NCBI GenBank assembly: GCA_900766265.1
Contig: CAAFUS010000018.1
Span: forward strand, 1-64,000
DNA: 64,000 nucleotides
Source: Pseudomonadaceae bacterium
GTDB lineage: Bacteria; Pseudomonadota; Gammaproteobacteria; Pseudomonadales; Pseudomonadaceae
Direction: 5' to 3'
In this document: piece after piece, positions 8,523-17,152 of the stretch
How the letters are laid out: each line of letters opens with the position of its first letter
Numbering within the stretch: position 1 is the first letter of the stretch
Position numbers and translations under genes: made by a program
The notes under the pieces: generated by a model
The model's database searches: none
Seen by the model: the letters and a program-made list of their open reading frames with translations, nothing else
What the model was told of the DNA's origin: nothing

Positions 8523-9481
8523 ATCTCGATCTCTCTCCGCTGGCCTGGCGCCTAGCCGGCACTCCACTGGCCGCCTGGGCCAACGGCCTGCAGCAGCAAC
8601 TCGACGCCAAGCTCGAAATCGGTCACGGCGACCTGCCACGCTGGCGACGCGCCGTCGACACCCTGCCCGACCTGACGCCGACCGATGTCCGCCTGGATGA
8701 GGGCGTACGCCTCTATGCCGCCGGGCAGGAGCAGGTCCATGGGCAGACGCTCGAGGCCCTGCGCGGGCTGATCCCCTGGCGCAAGGGCCCGTTCGAGATC
8801 TTCGGCGTGCCGGTGGACACCGAATGGCGCTCGGACTGGAAATGGTCCCGCGTCGCTCCGCATCTGGAGCTGGTCGGCAAGCGCATCCTCGACGTCGGCT
8901 GCGGCAATGGCTACTACATGTGGCGGATGCTGGGGGCCGGCGCCCACAGCGTGGTCGGCATCGACCCCAACTGGCTGTTCTTCTGCCAGTTCCAGGCGGT
9001 CAAGCGCTACCTGCCGGAGCACCCCGCCTGGCATCTGCCACTGGGCATCGAGGAATTGCCGCCCCGGCTCGAAGGCTTCGATACAGTGTTTTCCATGGGG
9101 GTGCTCTATCACCGCCGCTCGCCCGTCGACCATTTACTCGACCTGCGCGACTGCCTAGTCAAGGGCGGCGAACTGGTGCTGGAAACCCTGGTGGTCGAGG
9201 GTGACGAGCACACCGCACTGGTACCGGAAGACCGCTACGCGCAGATGCGAAACGTCTGGTTCCTGCCCTCCGTGCCGGCGTTGCTGCTGTGGCTGCGGCG
9301 CGCGGGCTTCGTCGACGCTCGTTGCGTCGATGTCAGCCGCACCAGCACGGAGGAGCAGCGCAGTACCGAATGGATGCGCTACCAGTCGCTGCCGGACTTC
9401 CTAGACGCGCAGGACCCGAGCAAGACCATCGAGGGGCTGCCGGCGCCGATGCGCGCCGTCGTCGTCGCCCGCAAGCCCTGA
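8519..9481 (+). CDS. cmoB: tRNA U34 carboxymethyltransferase CmoB
   Basis: CmoB transfers the carboxymethyl group from carboxy-SAM to ho5U34 of several tRNAs. It has 320 residues (E. coli 323). After an N-terminal helical region come LIPWRKGPFEIFGVPVDTEW, the family signature, and the methyltransferase motif KRILDVGCGNGYYMWRML, then FDTVFSMGVLYHRRSP. The ATG at 8519 overlaps the cmoA stop by four bases and is preferred to an upstream ATG at 8486 inside cmoA. Gene pair and order match many gammaproteobacteria. Confidence 0.95.
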   Translation: MNLDLSPLAWRLAGTPLAAWANGLQQQLDAKLEIGHGDLPRWRRAVDTLPDLTPTDVRLDEGVRLYAAGQEQVHGQTLEALRGLIPWRKGPFEIFGVPVDTEWRSDWKWSRVAPHLELVGKRILDVGCGNGYYMWRMLGAGAHSVVGIDPNWLFFCQFQAVKRYLPEHPAWHLPLGIEELPPRLEGFDTVFSMGVLYHRRSPVDHLLDLRDCLVKGGELVLETLVVEGDEHTALVPEDRYAQMRNVWFLPSVPALLLWLRRAGFVDARCVDVSRTSTEEQRSTEWMRYQSLPDFLDAQDPSKTIEGLPAPMRAVVVARKP

Positions 9482-9489
9482 GGGTCAGG

Positions 9490-9768
9490 CTACCGGCCGC
9501 GGCGAGCGGCATTGTGCGCGACGATTTCCTGCAACGGTCGCCGAGCGCCCTGCAACACCTCCTCACGAGCCGAACCCAGGCGCGCCTGCCCTCGTGCCTC
9601 CAGTGCGATCAGGCGACGCAACCGGCGTCGCCAGCGCCATGCCCAGACCCAGTCGGCGACACGCCGCTGCAGCGCCAACGGCCACATCGCCGGGAGGTAG
9701 AAGTCCGGCACAAGGGCCTGATCGCCCCGCCCACGCCGGGGCCGAATGTTCTGTTCCGAAGTCTTCAT
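9490..9768 (-). CDS. Small basic protein with DUF1127-like C-terminus
   Basis: This is a 92-residue arginine-rich protein, convergent with cmoB. The start at 9768 has GGAGG eight bases upstream, and the codons before it form no plausible protein. The second half, with VWAWRWRRRLRRLIALEARG and EEVLQGARRPLQEIVAH, resembles the DUF1127/YjiS pattern of a tryptophan-arginine helix followed by a short DNA- or RNA-binding-like helix. Such proteins are often encoded back to back with a LysR regulator, as here. Function is unknown; roles in RNA turnover and phosphate or carbon metabolism have been reported for some members in alphaproteobacteria. Confidence 0.65.
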   Translation of the reverse strand: MKTSEQNIRPRRGRGDQALVPDFYLPAMWPLALQRRVADWVWAWRWRRRLRRLIALEARGQARLGSAREEVLQGARRPLQEIVAHNAARRGR

Positions 9769-9879
9769 GACGCAGCCTCCGCTACCGGGTACGCCTGATT
9801 GCGTCCCTGGGAACAGAATGAAAGTGATGCAGCGTTCACTCAAACGACTAAACTGCAATCGTCGATTAAGCAAAATTGA

Positions 9880-10791
9880 ATGGTAGACATGAACGACGCG
9901 AGCTTCTCGGTGCAGCATTCGCCGCTGCCGTTGCTGGAAAGCGACCAGCTGCGAACCTTCGTTGCCATTGCCGAGACCGGCAGTTTCACCCGCGCCGCCG
10001 GGCAGATCTTCCGCACCACCTCCGCAGTGAGCATGCAGATCAAACGGCTGGAGCAGACGCTGGGCCACAGCCTGTTCGTTCGTGAAGCTCGCCAGGTGCG
10101 CCTCACGCCCGAAGGCGAGACGCTGCTCGGCTACGCCAGGCGCCTGCTGAAACTGAACGAGGAAGCGGTGGCGCATTTCGTGCGCACCCCGATCAAGGGG
10201 CTCGTGCGTTTCGGCACGCCGGCCGACGTCGGTTCGCAGATCCTGCCGGGAATCCTTGCTTTATTCGCTCGTAGCCATCCGGGCGTTCAGGTGGAAGTAT
10301 CGGCCGGACGCAGCATCGAATTGCTCGAGCGCCTGGACAATGGCGAGCTGGATCTGACGCTCATCAGTATTGGTAATGCGGGGCAGGACGAGGCACGCGG
10401 CGAACTCATCCATTCCGAACCGCTGGTATGGGCCGGGCGTGACGGGGGCCTGGCCGTCGAGCGCTCACCCCTGCCGTTGGCCCTGTCCAGCCAGGATTGC
10501 CGCTGGCGCCGCACTGCGCTCGATGCCCTCGACCGGATGGGCAGGTCCTACCGGATCGCCTACAGCAGCGAATACTGTGCCGGACAGGCCGCGGCGATGC
10601 TGGCCGATCTGGCGATAGCACCCTTCCCGCTGAGCCTGGTTCAACCTCCCCTCAGGCAGTTGGGCGCTCAGCATGGCCTGCCCGAGTTGGGCCAGTGCCA
10701 TATCAAGCTGGTGCGCGGAAGCAACCGCGGCAGCGCAGTCGAGGCCCTGGCCCTGCAGATTACCGGGGCGTTTCGCACACCACGAGGGTGA
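9880..10791 (+). CDS. LysR-family transcriptional regulator
   Basis: This is a 303-residue LysR protein. The winged helix covers about residues 20-80, with FVAIAETGSFTRAAGQIFRT, SAVSMQIKRLEQTLGHSLF and LTPEGETLLGYARRLL. A periplasmic-binding-protein-like effector domain follows from about 105. The start may be the ATG at 9880 or the one three codons later. It is divergent from the DUF1127-like gene across 111 bases that hold an AATCG-T-CGATT inverted repeat (9857-9867), a possible operator. It resembles the LrhA/HexA-type LysR group that neighbours DUF1127 genes, but the ligand cannot be told from sequence. Confidence 0.85.
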   Translation: MVDMNDASFSVQHSPLPLLESDQLRTFVAIAETGSFTRAAGQIFRTTSAVSMQIKRLEQTLGHSLFVREARQVRLTPEGETLLGYARRLLKLNEEAVAHFVRTPIKGLVRFGTPADVGSQILPGILALFARSHPGVQVEVSAGRSIELLERLDNGELDLTLISIGNAGQDEARGELIHSEPLVWAGRDGGLAVERSPLPLALSSQDCRWRRTALDALDRMGRSYRIAYSSEYCAGQAAAMLADLAIAPFPLSLVQPPLRQLGAQHGLPELGQCHIKLVRGSNRGSAVEALALQITGAFRTPRG

Positions 10792-10802
10792 GCATCCGTT
10801 CG

Positions 10803-11546
10803 TCAACGATGCGCAGAACTGACGATCAGGTGCTTCATTTCCTTGACCGCCTGCTTGAAACCGACGAACAGGGCGTGAGCGACGATGGCATGGCCAATGT
10901 TCAGCTCGTGGATACCCTTGATCGCAGCCACCGCGTGGGTGTTGTGGTAATGCAGGCCATGGCCGGCGTTGACCACCAATCCGAGTTCCCGCCCTAGCGC
11001 CACGCCCCGGCGGATGCGCTCGAGCTCCTCAGCCTGTTCGGCCGGCGTTTCGGCATCGGCATAGCGGCCGGTATGCAGCTCGATGGCCGGCGCACCGATC
11101 CGCCGCGCCGCCTCGATCTGCTCGGGTTCGGCATCGATGAACAGCGAGACTTCGCTACCGAGCCGGCTCAGCCGCTCGACGGCCGCCCGGATACGCGCTT
11201 CCTGACCGGCGACATCCAGCCCGCCTTCGGTGGTCAGTTCCTGGCGGGTCTCCGGAACCAGGCAGATGTGCTCGGGGCGGATGCTTTCGGCGAAGTCGAG
11301 CATCGCGTCGGTGACGCCCATCTCGAAGTTCATACGCGTCTGCAGCGCGTCCTTCATCATCCGCACGTCGCGCTCCTGGATGTGACGACGGTCTTCGCGC
11401 AGGTGCAGGGTGATACCGTCGGCCCCGGCCTCTTCGGCATCCAGCGCCGCCTTGAGCGGATCGGGGTAACGGGTGCCGCGCGCCTGGCGCAGGGTAGCGA
11501 CGTGATCGATGTTGACGCCAAGCAGAATACGATTGGATTCAGCCAC
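10803..11546 (-). CDS. pdxJ: Pyridoxine 5'-phosphate synthase PdxJ
   Basis: PdxJ condenses 1-deoxyxylulose 5-phosphate with 3-amino-2-oxopropyl phosphate to give pyridoxine 5'-phosphate, the last ring-forming step of vitamin B6 synthesis. The 247 residues form a TIM barrel, with LGVNIDHVATLRQARGT at the N-terminus, DGITLHLREDRRHI, and AGHGLHYHN near the C-terminus. The start overlaps the recO stop by 8 bases, so it is the last gene of the lepA-lepB-rnc-era-recO-pdxJ block. Its end is only 11 bases from the convergent LysR gene, with no obvious terminator between. Confidence 0.97.
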   Translation of the reverse strand: MAESNRILLGVNIDHVATLRQARGTRYPDPLKAALDAEEAGADGITLHLREDRRHIQERDVRMMKDALQTRMNFEMGVTDAMLDFAESIRPEHICLVPETRQELTTEGGLDVAGQEARIRAAVERLSRLGSEVSLFIDAEPEQIEAARRIGAPAIELHTGRYADAETPAEQAEELERIRRGVALGRELGLVVNAGHGLHYHNTHAVAAIKGIHELNIGHAIVAHALFVGFKQAVKEMKHLIVSSAHR

Positions 11547-12231
11547 GGGTAGGCTCCTTGAGGTTCATGAACAGCTCGCGGCTGACCAGGGGTCGGCCGC
11601 CCAAGTGAGGGGCGAGGGCCTGTCGCATCAGGCGTTTGGCCGCGGCCAGCGCACCCGGCGACTGCCAGTCCGCTTCGGCCATCGCCAACAGCTCGGCGCC
11701 CTGGAACAGGCCGGGCTGAAACTGGCCGACCGGCTCCAGGCCCGCGTCGGGCACCAGCCGATAGAGTCCGTTGGCGGCCACAGGCTGACCCTGGATATCC
11801 TGGTCCAGCGCAAAACCGTACCCGAGTTCAGACAACAATCGCCACTCGAAGGCTCGCAGCAAAGGCTCCAGCGGCCGTTTGGCCGCCAGCGCCGGCAGCG
11901 TCGCGGCGTAATGCTCGAACAGGTCGGGATGGGCATCCTCGGCAGGCAACAGCCGAATCAGCAACTCGTTGAGGTAAAGCCCGCTGAACAGTGCATCACC
12001 GTCGAGCCAATGGGCGAGCCCCGCGCCTTCCAGCCGCGCCAGTGTCTTGAGCTCGCTGCGGCCGCGCAGCTCCACCTCCAGCGGCACGAATGGCCGCGCC
12101 AGGCTGCCGGCCCTGCCCCGTGCGCTACGCAGCACCGCGCGCAGGCGTCCCTGTGGCGTGAACAGGTCGACCAGAGCGCTGCTTTCCTTGTAGGGACGGC
12201 TATGCAGAACGAAAGCGGCTTGGGCGGTCAT
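11539..12231 (-). CDS. recO: DNA repair protein RecO
   Basis: RecO loads RecA onto SSB-coated single-stranded DNA in RecFOR repair and anneals strands. The 230-residue protein has an N-terminal OB fold (AAFVLHSRPYKESSALVDLFT) and a helical C-terminal part with LNELLIRLLP and RAFEWRLLSELGYG. No zinc-site cysteines are visible, which is usual for proteobacterial RecO. It lies between era and pdxJ, as in Pseudomonas. A 56-base gap with a strong hairpin separates it from era. Confidence 0.95.
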   Translation of the reverse strand: MTAQAAFVLHSRPYKESSALVDLFTPQGRLRAVLRSARGRAGSLARPFVPLEVELRGRSELKTLARLEGAGLAHWLDGDALFSGLYLNELLIRLLPAEDAHPDLFEHYAATLPALAAKRPLEPLLRAFEWRLLSELGYGFALDQDIQGQPVAANGLYRLVPDAGLEPVGQFQPGLFQGAELLAMAEADWQSPGALAAAKRLMRQALAPHLGGRPLVSRELFMNLKEPTRG

Positions 12232-12260
12232 GGCAACTCATTGGCAATGACGCGGGAGGA

Positions 12261-12284
12261 CCGTGCCGCAAGTATGCGGCACGG
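12261..12284 (-). other. Perfect 10-bp hairpin between era and recO
   Basis: CCGTGCCGCA (12261-12270) and TGCGGCACGG (12275-12284) form a perfect 10-bp stem with an AGTA loop (TACT on the transcribed strand). It follows the era stop by three bases. There is no T-run, so it may slow or process the message between era and recO rather than end it. Confidence 0.5.
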
Positions 12285-12287
12285 CGA

Positions 12288-13193
12288 TCAACTGTCGCGG
12301 TAACCCAGCGAGTGGAGTGCGCGCTCGTCGTCGGACCAGCCACCCTTCACTTTGACCCAGAGGTTGAGCATGACCTTGGAGTCGAACAGCACCTCCATGT
12401 CTTTACGCGCTTCCTGACCGATGCGTTTGATGCGCTCGCCCTTGTCGCCGATGATGATCTTCTTCTGACCGTCACGCTCGACCAAGATCAGCGCGTGGAT
12501 GTGCAACACCCGCCCTTCCTGCTTGAAATCCTCGATCTCGACGGTGATCTGATAGGGCACTTCGGCGCCGAGCTGGCGCATGATCTTCTCGCGCACCAGC
12601 TCGGCGGCGAGGAAACGGCTGCTGCGGTCGGTGATCTGGTCTTCCGGGAAGAAATGATCGCCTTCGGGCAGGCGCTCGGCCACCAGGCGCTCGAGGGTAT
12701 CGAGGTTGTGGCCATGCTGGGCGGAGATCGGCACGATCTCGGCGTTCGGCAGCTGCTGCGCCAGCCACTCCAGGTGGGGCATCAGTTCACCCTTGTCCTC
12801 GATGCGGTCGGTCTTGTTGACCGCCAGGATCACCGGGCCCTGCACGTACTGCACGCGCTCGAGCACCAGCTGGTCCTCGTCGGTCCAGCGGGTGCGGTCC
12901 ACCACGAAGATCACCACGTCGACATCCTTCAAGGCCGAGGACGCGGTGCGGTTCATGTAACGGTTGAGCGCCGTCTCGCCATTCTTGTGAAGGCCGGGCG
13001 TGTCGACATAGACCGCCTGGACCTCGCCCTCGGTCTTGATACCAAGCATGTTGTGGCGGGTGGTCTGGGGCTTGCGCGAGGTGATCGCCAGCTTCTGACC
13101 GAGGATATGGTTGAGCAGGGTCGACTTGCCCACGTTCGGTCGACCGACGATTGCCACATAACCACAGCGGCTCACCGCGCCCTCTTCAGTCAT
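12288..13193 (-). CDS. era: GTPase Era
   Basis: Era is an essential Ras-like GTPase that binds 16S rRNA near its 3' end and helps 30S assembly at the inner membrane. The G motifs are GRPNVGKSTLLN, the switch TTRHN, DTPGL and NKTD. The KH RNA-binding domain follows, with KIIIGDKGERIKRIGQEAR. I use the ATG at 13193 (MTEEGAVSRC, 301 residues as in E. coli), which has GGAG eight bases before it; an in-frame ATG at 13211 has none. The start lies within the last codons of rnc, an 8-base overlap. Confidence 0.96.
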   Translation of the reverse strand: MTEEGAVSRCGYVAIVGRPNVGKSTLLNHILGQKLAITSRKPQTTRHNMLGIKTEGEVQAVYVDTPGLHKNGETALNRYMNRTASSALKDVDVVIFVVDRTRWTDEDQLVLERVQYVQGPVILAVNKTDRIEDKGELMPHLEWLAQQLPNAEIVPISAQHGHNLDTLERLVAERLPEGDHFFPEDQITDRSSRFLAAELVREKIMRQLGAEVPYQITVEIEDFKQEGRVLHIHALILVERDGQKKIIIGDKGERIKRIGQEARKDMEVLFDSKVMLNLWVKVKGGWSDDERALHSLGYRDS

Positions 13194-13875
13194 TTCCGTT
13201 CTCCACGCCAAGGGCGATCAATGCGGCTGCCGCAGCAACCTGTTCGGCGATCCGCCGGCTGGCGCCCCGCCCTTGTGTCGTCTCGTTGAGCAGCGCCACC
13301 TGGCACTGGACGAAGAACGTCCGGCAATGTGGCTCGCCCTGGATGTCCACCACCTCGTAACGTGGCAGTTCGCAGGCGCGCGACTGGAGGAACTCCTGCA
13401 GGCGCGTCTTGGGATCCTTGTTGGTATCGACCAGCGTCAGGCTTTGCAGCTCGTTTTCCAGCCAGGCCAGCACCCGCTCGCGAGCAGCATCGATGCCGGC
13501 GTCCAGGTAGATGGCGCCGATCAGCGCTTCGAGCGCATCGGCCAGAATCGACTCGCGGCGAAAGCCGCCGCTCTTCAGCTCGCCGGAACCCAGGCGCAGG
13601 TAATCGCCGAGTTCGAAGCCCCGCGCCAGGACCGCAAGGGTCTCGCCCTTGACCAGCCGCGCGCGCAGGCGCGACAGCTGTCCTTCACGTGCCTGGGGGA
13701 AGTGGTTGAACAGGGCTTCGCCGGCAACGAAGTTAAGAATGGCATCGCCGAGAAACTCCAGGCGCTCGTTGTTGCGCCCGGCATAACTGCGATGAGTGAG
13801 AGCCAGGAGCATCAACTCCTGGTCCTTGAATTGGTAACCGAGCTTGCGCTCCAGGCGGGCTAACGAAGTGCTCAC
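13186..13875 (-). CDS. rnc: Ribonuclease III
   Basis: RNase III cuts double-stranded RNA, including the 30S rRNA precursor. The 229-residue protein has the signature NERLEFLGDAIL with Glu40 and Asp44, and the second catalytic pair Asp113 and Glu116 in LADALEALIGAIYLD. A double-stranded RNA-binding domain fills the last 75 residues (KTRLQEFLQSR to RRIAEQVAAAAAL). It overlaps era by 8 bases downstream and the DUF4845-like gene by 4 bases upstream (ATGA), so expression is coupled. Confidence 0.97.
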   Translation of the reverse strand: MSTSLARLERKLGYQFKDQELMLLALTHRSYAGRNNERLEFLGDAILNFVAGEALFNHFPQAREGQLSRLRARLVKGETLAVLARGFELGDYLRLGSGELKSGGFRRESILADALEALIGAIYLDAGIDAARERVLAWLENELQSLTLVDTNKDPKTRLQEFLQSRACELPRYEVVDIQGEPHCRTFFVQCQVALLNETTQGRGASRRIAEQVAAAAALIALGVENGND

Positions 13876-14249
13876 GGCATCCTTAAACGATATTCTTTGT
13901 CGAAGCGCGCAACGAGGTCCAGATTGCGAATCATCGGCTCACGCTTCTCATAATTCAGGTGCGCCTTGAACTCATTGTTCTCGACTTCCACCTTGAGCAC
14001 GTCTTCGAGTTTTATGTCGCGAACGCCGTTGACCTGCATCCCTTTGTTTACATGACTATAAAAGTCGCGAACGCTGCGGATGTCCAGCGCCCTGTCGGTT
14101 TCCACCGAAGTGATGATCTTGTCCATCGACATGTAGTCGAAGTAATGCGGCATCATCTTGAAGGCCGTACTTGCGACAAACGCAACCACCGCCAGCACCA
14201 TGACCCAGCCCAGCATGGACATCCCTTTCTGAGAACGCGCGAATCTCAT
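13872..14249 (-). CDS. DUF4845-type small membrane protein
   Basis: This is a 125-residue protein with one N-terminal membrane helix (MSMLGWVMVLAVVAFVAST) and a periplasmic remainder with VNGVRDIKLEDVLKV and EKREPMIRNLDLVARFD. This layout matches the conserved small protein found between lepB and rnc in pseudomonads (PA0769, DUF4845). The start at 14249 has GAGG five bases upstream; longer frames to 14330 are rejected for lack of a binding site. The stop overlaps the rnc start. Function is unknown; its constant position suggests a role near signal peptidase or the membrane. Confidence 0.85.
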   Translation of the reverse strand: MRFARSQKGMSMLGWVMVLAVVAFVASTAFKMMPHYFDYMSMDKIITSVETDRALDIRSVRDFYSHVNKGMQVNGVRDIKLEDVLKVEVENNEFKAHLNYEKREPMIRNLDLVARFDKEYRLRMP

Positions 14250-14340
14250 TTCGACCTCAACGTGTTGCAGTACCCACCGATCGGGGCGTCCACAAATATA
14301 GCGGCCTGTGCGAAGCGAAGACGGCGGCAATTCACAGCTT

Positions 14341-15195
14341 TCAGTGAATCAGCCCCACACGAGAGAAATGCGGCAAGTTGCTGAATTTGGGATCGGGCCA
14401 GCTCATCCACACGGCGAACGCCTTGCCGACGATGTTGCGGTCGGGAACCATGCCAGCCAGGTTCGCTGGAATGCCCGGGTCCTGCCAGTAACGGCTGTCG
14501 TTCGAGTTGTCGCGGTTGTCACCCATCATGAAGTAATGGCCGTCCGGAACGGTCCACTGGCGGCCGGGCTCGACCCGGTAGCGCCCCATCTCCTTGCGGA
14601 TCTGGTGCTCGACGTCGCCCAGCTGTTCGTTGTAGAGCGCCGCGCTGCCCAGGCTCCCAGGCTCTTCGCCAATCAGGGATTCCGCCACCGGCTGGTCGTT
14701 GATGAACAGGCGTTTGTCACTGCTGTAGCGGATGACGTCTCCTGGCAACCCGATCACGCGCTTGATGTAGTTGACGTTAGGGTCGCTGGGATATCGGAAA
14801 ACCATCACGTCGCCGCGAGCCGGATCGCTCACCTCGATGATCTTGGTGTCGATCACCGGCAGGCGGATGCCGTAAGCAAACTTGTTGACGAGGATGAAAT
14901 CACCCACTTCCAGCGTCGGCTTCATTGAGCCGGACGGAATCTGGAACGGTTCGACCAAGAACGAGCGCAGCACCAGCACGATCGCCAGCACCGGGAAGAA
15001 CGATTTGCCGTACTCGATCAGCAAGGGTTCCTTGTTCAGCGCGTCCAGCGTGCTCTGGTCGGTTTCCCCTACCCGCCCTTCATAGGCGGCGATCGCCCGC
15101 CGGCGGCGCGGTGCCAGGATCAGAAGATCGATGAGTGCCAGCGCGCCACTGACCGCCACGGCAATGACCAGCAACAGCGGGAAATTGATCGACAT
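14341..15195 (-). CDS. lepB: Signal peptidase I
   Basis: LepB removes signal peptides from exported proteins at the outer face of the inner membrane. The 284-residue protein has two N-terminal helices (residues 5-28 and 64-80), then catalytic Ser90 in QIPSGSMKPTL and Lys145 in NYIKRVIGLPGD, at the same spacing as in E. coli. Box E GDNRDNSNDSRYW is also present. It is one base downstream of lepA, and the DUF4845-like gene follows by 91 bases. Confidence 0.97.
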   Translation of the reverse strand: MSINFPLLLVIAVAVSGALALIDLLILAPRRRRAIAAYEGRVGETDQSTLDALNKEPLLIEYGKSFFPVLAIVLVLRSFLVEPFQIPSGSMKPTLEVGDFILVNKFAYGIRLPVIDTKIIEVSDPARGDVMVFRYPSDPNVNYIKRVIGLPGDVIRYSSDKRLFINDQPVAESLIGEEPGSLGSAALYNEQLGDVEHQIRKEMGRYRVEPGRQWTVPDGHYFMMGDNRDNSNDSRYWQDPGIPANLAGMVPDRNIVGKAFAVWMSWPDPKFSNLPHFSRVGLIH

Positions 15196-15196
15196 A

Positions 15197-16996
15197 TCAG
15201 CTATCCACCTTCAGCACCGCCAGGAAGGCTTCCTGCGGAATCTCCACACTGCCGACCTGCTTCATGCGCTTCTTGCCGGCCTTCTGTTTTTCGAGCAGCT
15301 TGCGCTTGCGGCTAACGTCCCCGCCGTAACACTTGGCCAGAACGTTCTTGCGCAGCGCCTTTACCGTGGTGCGCGCCACGACCTGCCCGCCGATAGCGGC
15401 CTGGATCGCCACGTCGAACATCTGGCGGGGGATCAGCTCTTTCATCTTCTCGGTCAGCGCACGCCCTTTGTAATGGGCATTGTCGCGGTGGACGATGACT
15501 GCCAGCGCATCGACCTTCTCGCCATTGATCAGCACGTCCAGGCGCACCAGATTGGCGGCCTGGAAACGATCGAAGCTGTAGTCGAGGGAGGCATAGCCGC
15601 GGCTCACCGATTTGAGGCGATCGAAGAAGTCGAGCACCACTTCGTTCATTGGCAGGTCATAGCGCACCTGGACCTGGGAACCCAGGAACTGCATGTCGCG
15701 CTGCACACCACGCTTCTCAATGCACAGCGTGATCACAGCGCCCAGGTGATCCTGCGGAACGAGAATGTTGGCCTGCACGATCGGCTCGCGCATTTCGTCG
15801 ATGGAGGCCAGGTCAGGCAACTTCGAGGGGTTGTCGACGTAGACCAGATCGCCGTTCTTGAGTGCCACCTCGAATACCACGGTCGGCGCGGTGGTGATTA
15901 GGTCAAGATCGTACTCGCGCTCCAAGCGCTCCTGGATGATTTCCATATGCAGCATGCCCAGGAAACCGATCCGGAAACCGAAACCCAGCGCATCGGAGCT
16001 TTCCGGCTCGTACTGCAGCGCGGCGTCATTGAGCGTGAGTTTCTGCAGCGCCTCGCGGAAGTCTTCGAAATCGTCGGAGCTGACCGGGAACAGGCCGGCA
16101 TAGACCTGAGGCTTGATCCGCTGGAAGCCCGGTAGCATTTCGACGTCGGGGGTCGTGGACAGCGTCAGGGTATCGCCTACCGGCGCGCCATGAATGTCCT
16201 TGATGCCCGCAATGATGAAGCCCACCTCACCGGCCTTCAGGTCTTCGGTGGTGGTGTGCTTGGGTGTGAATACGCCGACGCTGTCCACCTGATGGATCTT
16301 GCCGGTCGACTTGACCAAGATCTTGTCACCCTTCTTCACGCGCCCCTGGCGCACCCGCACCAGGGAGACCACGCCGAGGTAGTTGTCGAACCAGGAGTCG
16401 ATGATCAATGCCTGCAGCGGTGCGTCGATCTCGCCTTCCGGCGGCGGGATCACCTGGACCAGACGCTCGAGCACGTCGACCACCCCCATGCCGCTCTTGG
16501 CGCTGCAGGGCACCGCGTCGGTGGCATCGATGCCGATGATGTGTTCGATCTCGGCCTTGACCCGGTCGGGCTCGGCCTGCGGCAGGTCCATCTTGTTCAG
16601 CACCGGCATGACCTCGAGGCCCTGCTCGATGGCGGTATAGCAGTTGGCGACCGACTGGGCCTCGACCCCTTGGCCGGCGTCTACCACCAGCAGCGCACCC
16701 TCGCAGGCGGCCAGCGAGCGGCTCACTTCATAAGTGAAGTCGACGTGCCCGGGGGTATCGATGAAATTGAGCTGGTAGGTCCGGCCGTCCTGCGCCTGGT
16801 AGTGCAGGGTCACGCTGTGAGCCTTGATGGTGATACCGCGCTCGCGCTCCAGATCCATCGAGTCGAGGACCTGAGACGCCATTTCGCGCTCGGTAAGGCC
16901 GCCGCACATCTGGATGAAGCGATCCGCCAGCGTGGATTTGCCGTGATCGATGTGCGCGATGATGGAAAAATTGCGGATATGACTCAGGTCACTCAC
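15197..16996 (-). CDS. lepA: Translation elongation factor 4 (LepA)
   Basis: LepA/EF4 is a ribosomal GTPase related to EF-G that affects initiation and back-translocation. The 599 residues carry AHIDHGKSTLADRFI, RERGITIKA, DTPGHVDFTYEVSRSLAACE and NKMDLP, and the LepA-specific C-terminal domain with RKNVLAKCYGGDVSRKRKLLEKQK. Length equals E. coli LepA. It directly precedes lepB. The 156 bases between lepA and mucD hold no gene; TGACGCAG (17097-17104) and CTGCGTCA (17148-17155) form a distant 8-bp inverted repeat at the mucD stop. Confidence 0.98.
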   Translation of the reverse strand: MSDLSHIRNFSIIAHIDHGKSTLADRFIQMCGGLTEREMASQVLDSMDLERERGITIKAHSVTLHYQAQDGRTYQLNFIDTPGHVDFTYEVSRSLAACEGALLVVDAGQGVEAQSVANCYTAIEQGLEVMPVLNKMDLPQAEPDRVKAEIEHIIGIDATDAVPCSAKSGMGVVDVLERLVQVIPPPEGEIDAPLQALIIDSWFDNYLGVVSLVRVRQGRVKKGDKILVKSTGKIHQVDSVGVFTPKHTTTEDLKAGEVGFIIAGIKDIHGAPVGDTLTLSTTPDVEMLPGFQRIKPQVYAGLFPVSSDDFEDFREALQKLTLNDAALQYEPESSDALGFGFRIGFLGMLHMEIIQERLEREYDLDLITTAPTVVFEVALKNGDLVYVDNPSKLPDLASIDEMREPIVQANILVPQDHLGAVITLCIEKRGVQRDMQFLGSQVQVRYDLPMNEVVLDFFDRLKSVSRGYASLDYSFDRFQAANLVRLDVLINGEKVDALAVIVHRDNAHYKGRALTEKMKELIPRQMFDVAIQAAIGGQVVARTTVKALRKNVLAKCYGGDVSRKRKLLEKQKAGKKRMKQVGSVEIPQEAFLAVLKVDS

Positions 16997-17152
16997 AGCT
17001 CAACACTCGAAATGCCGCAGGCCGATTGCCCGCCGAAAATAGCCGCAAAGTGTACCCCAACGCCCAACCAAGCGCCACGCTGGCCAGTCCGAAGCCTGAC
17101 GCAGCGCATGCAGGATGCCGCGGCCCAGCCGCTGCGCCTGACGTGCCCTGCG

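Noticed and set aside
9769..9879. A tRNA or small RNA in the divergent LysR gap
   Set aside because: No cloverleaf or terminator-ended RNA could be drawn; only short dyads are present.
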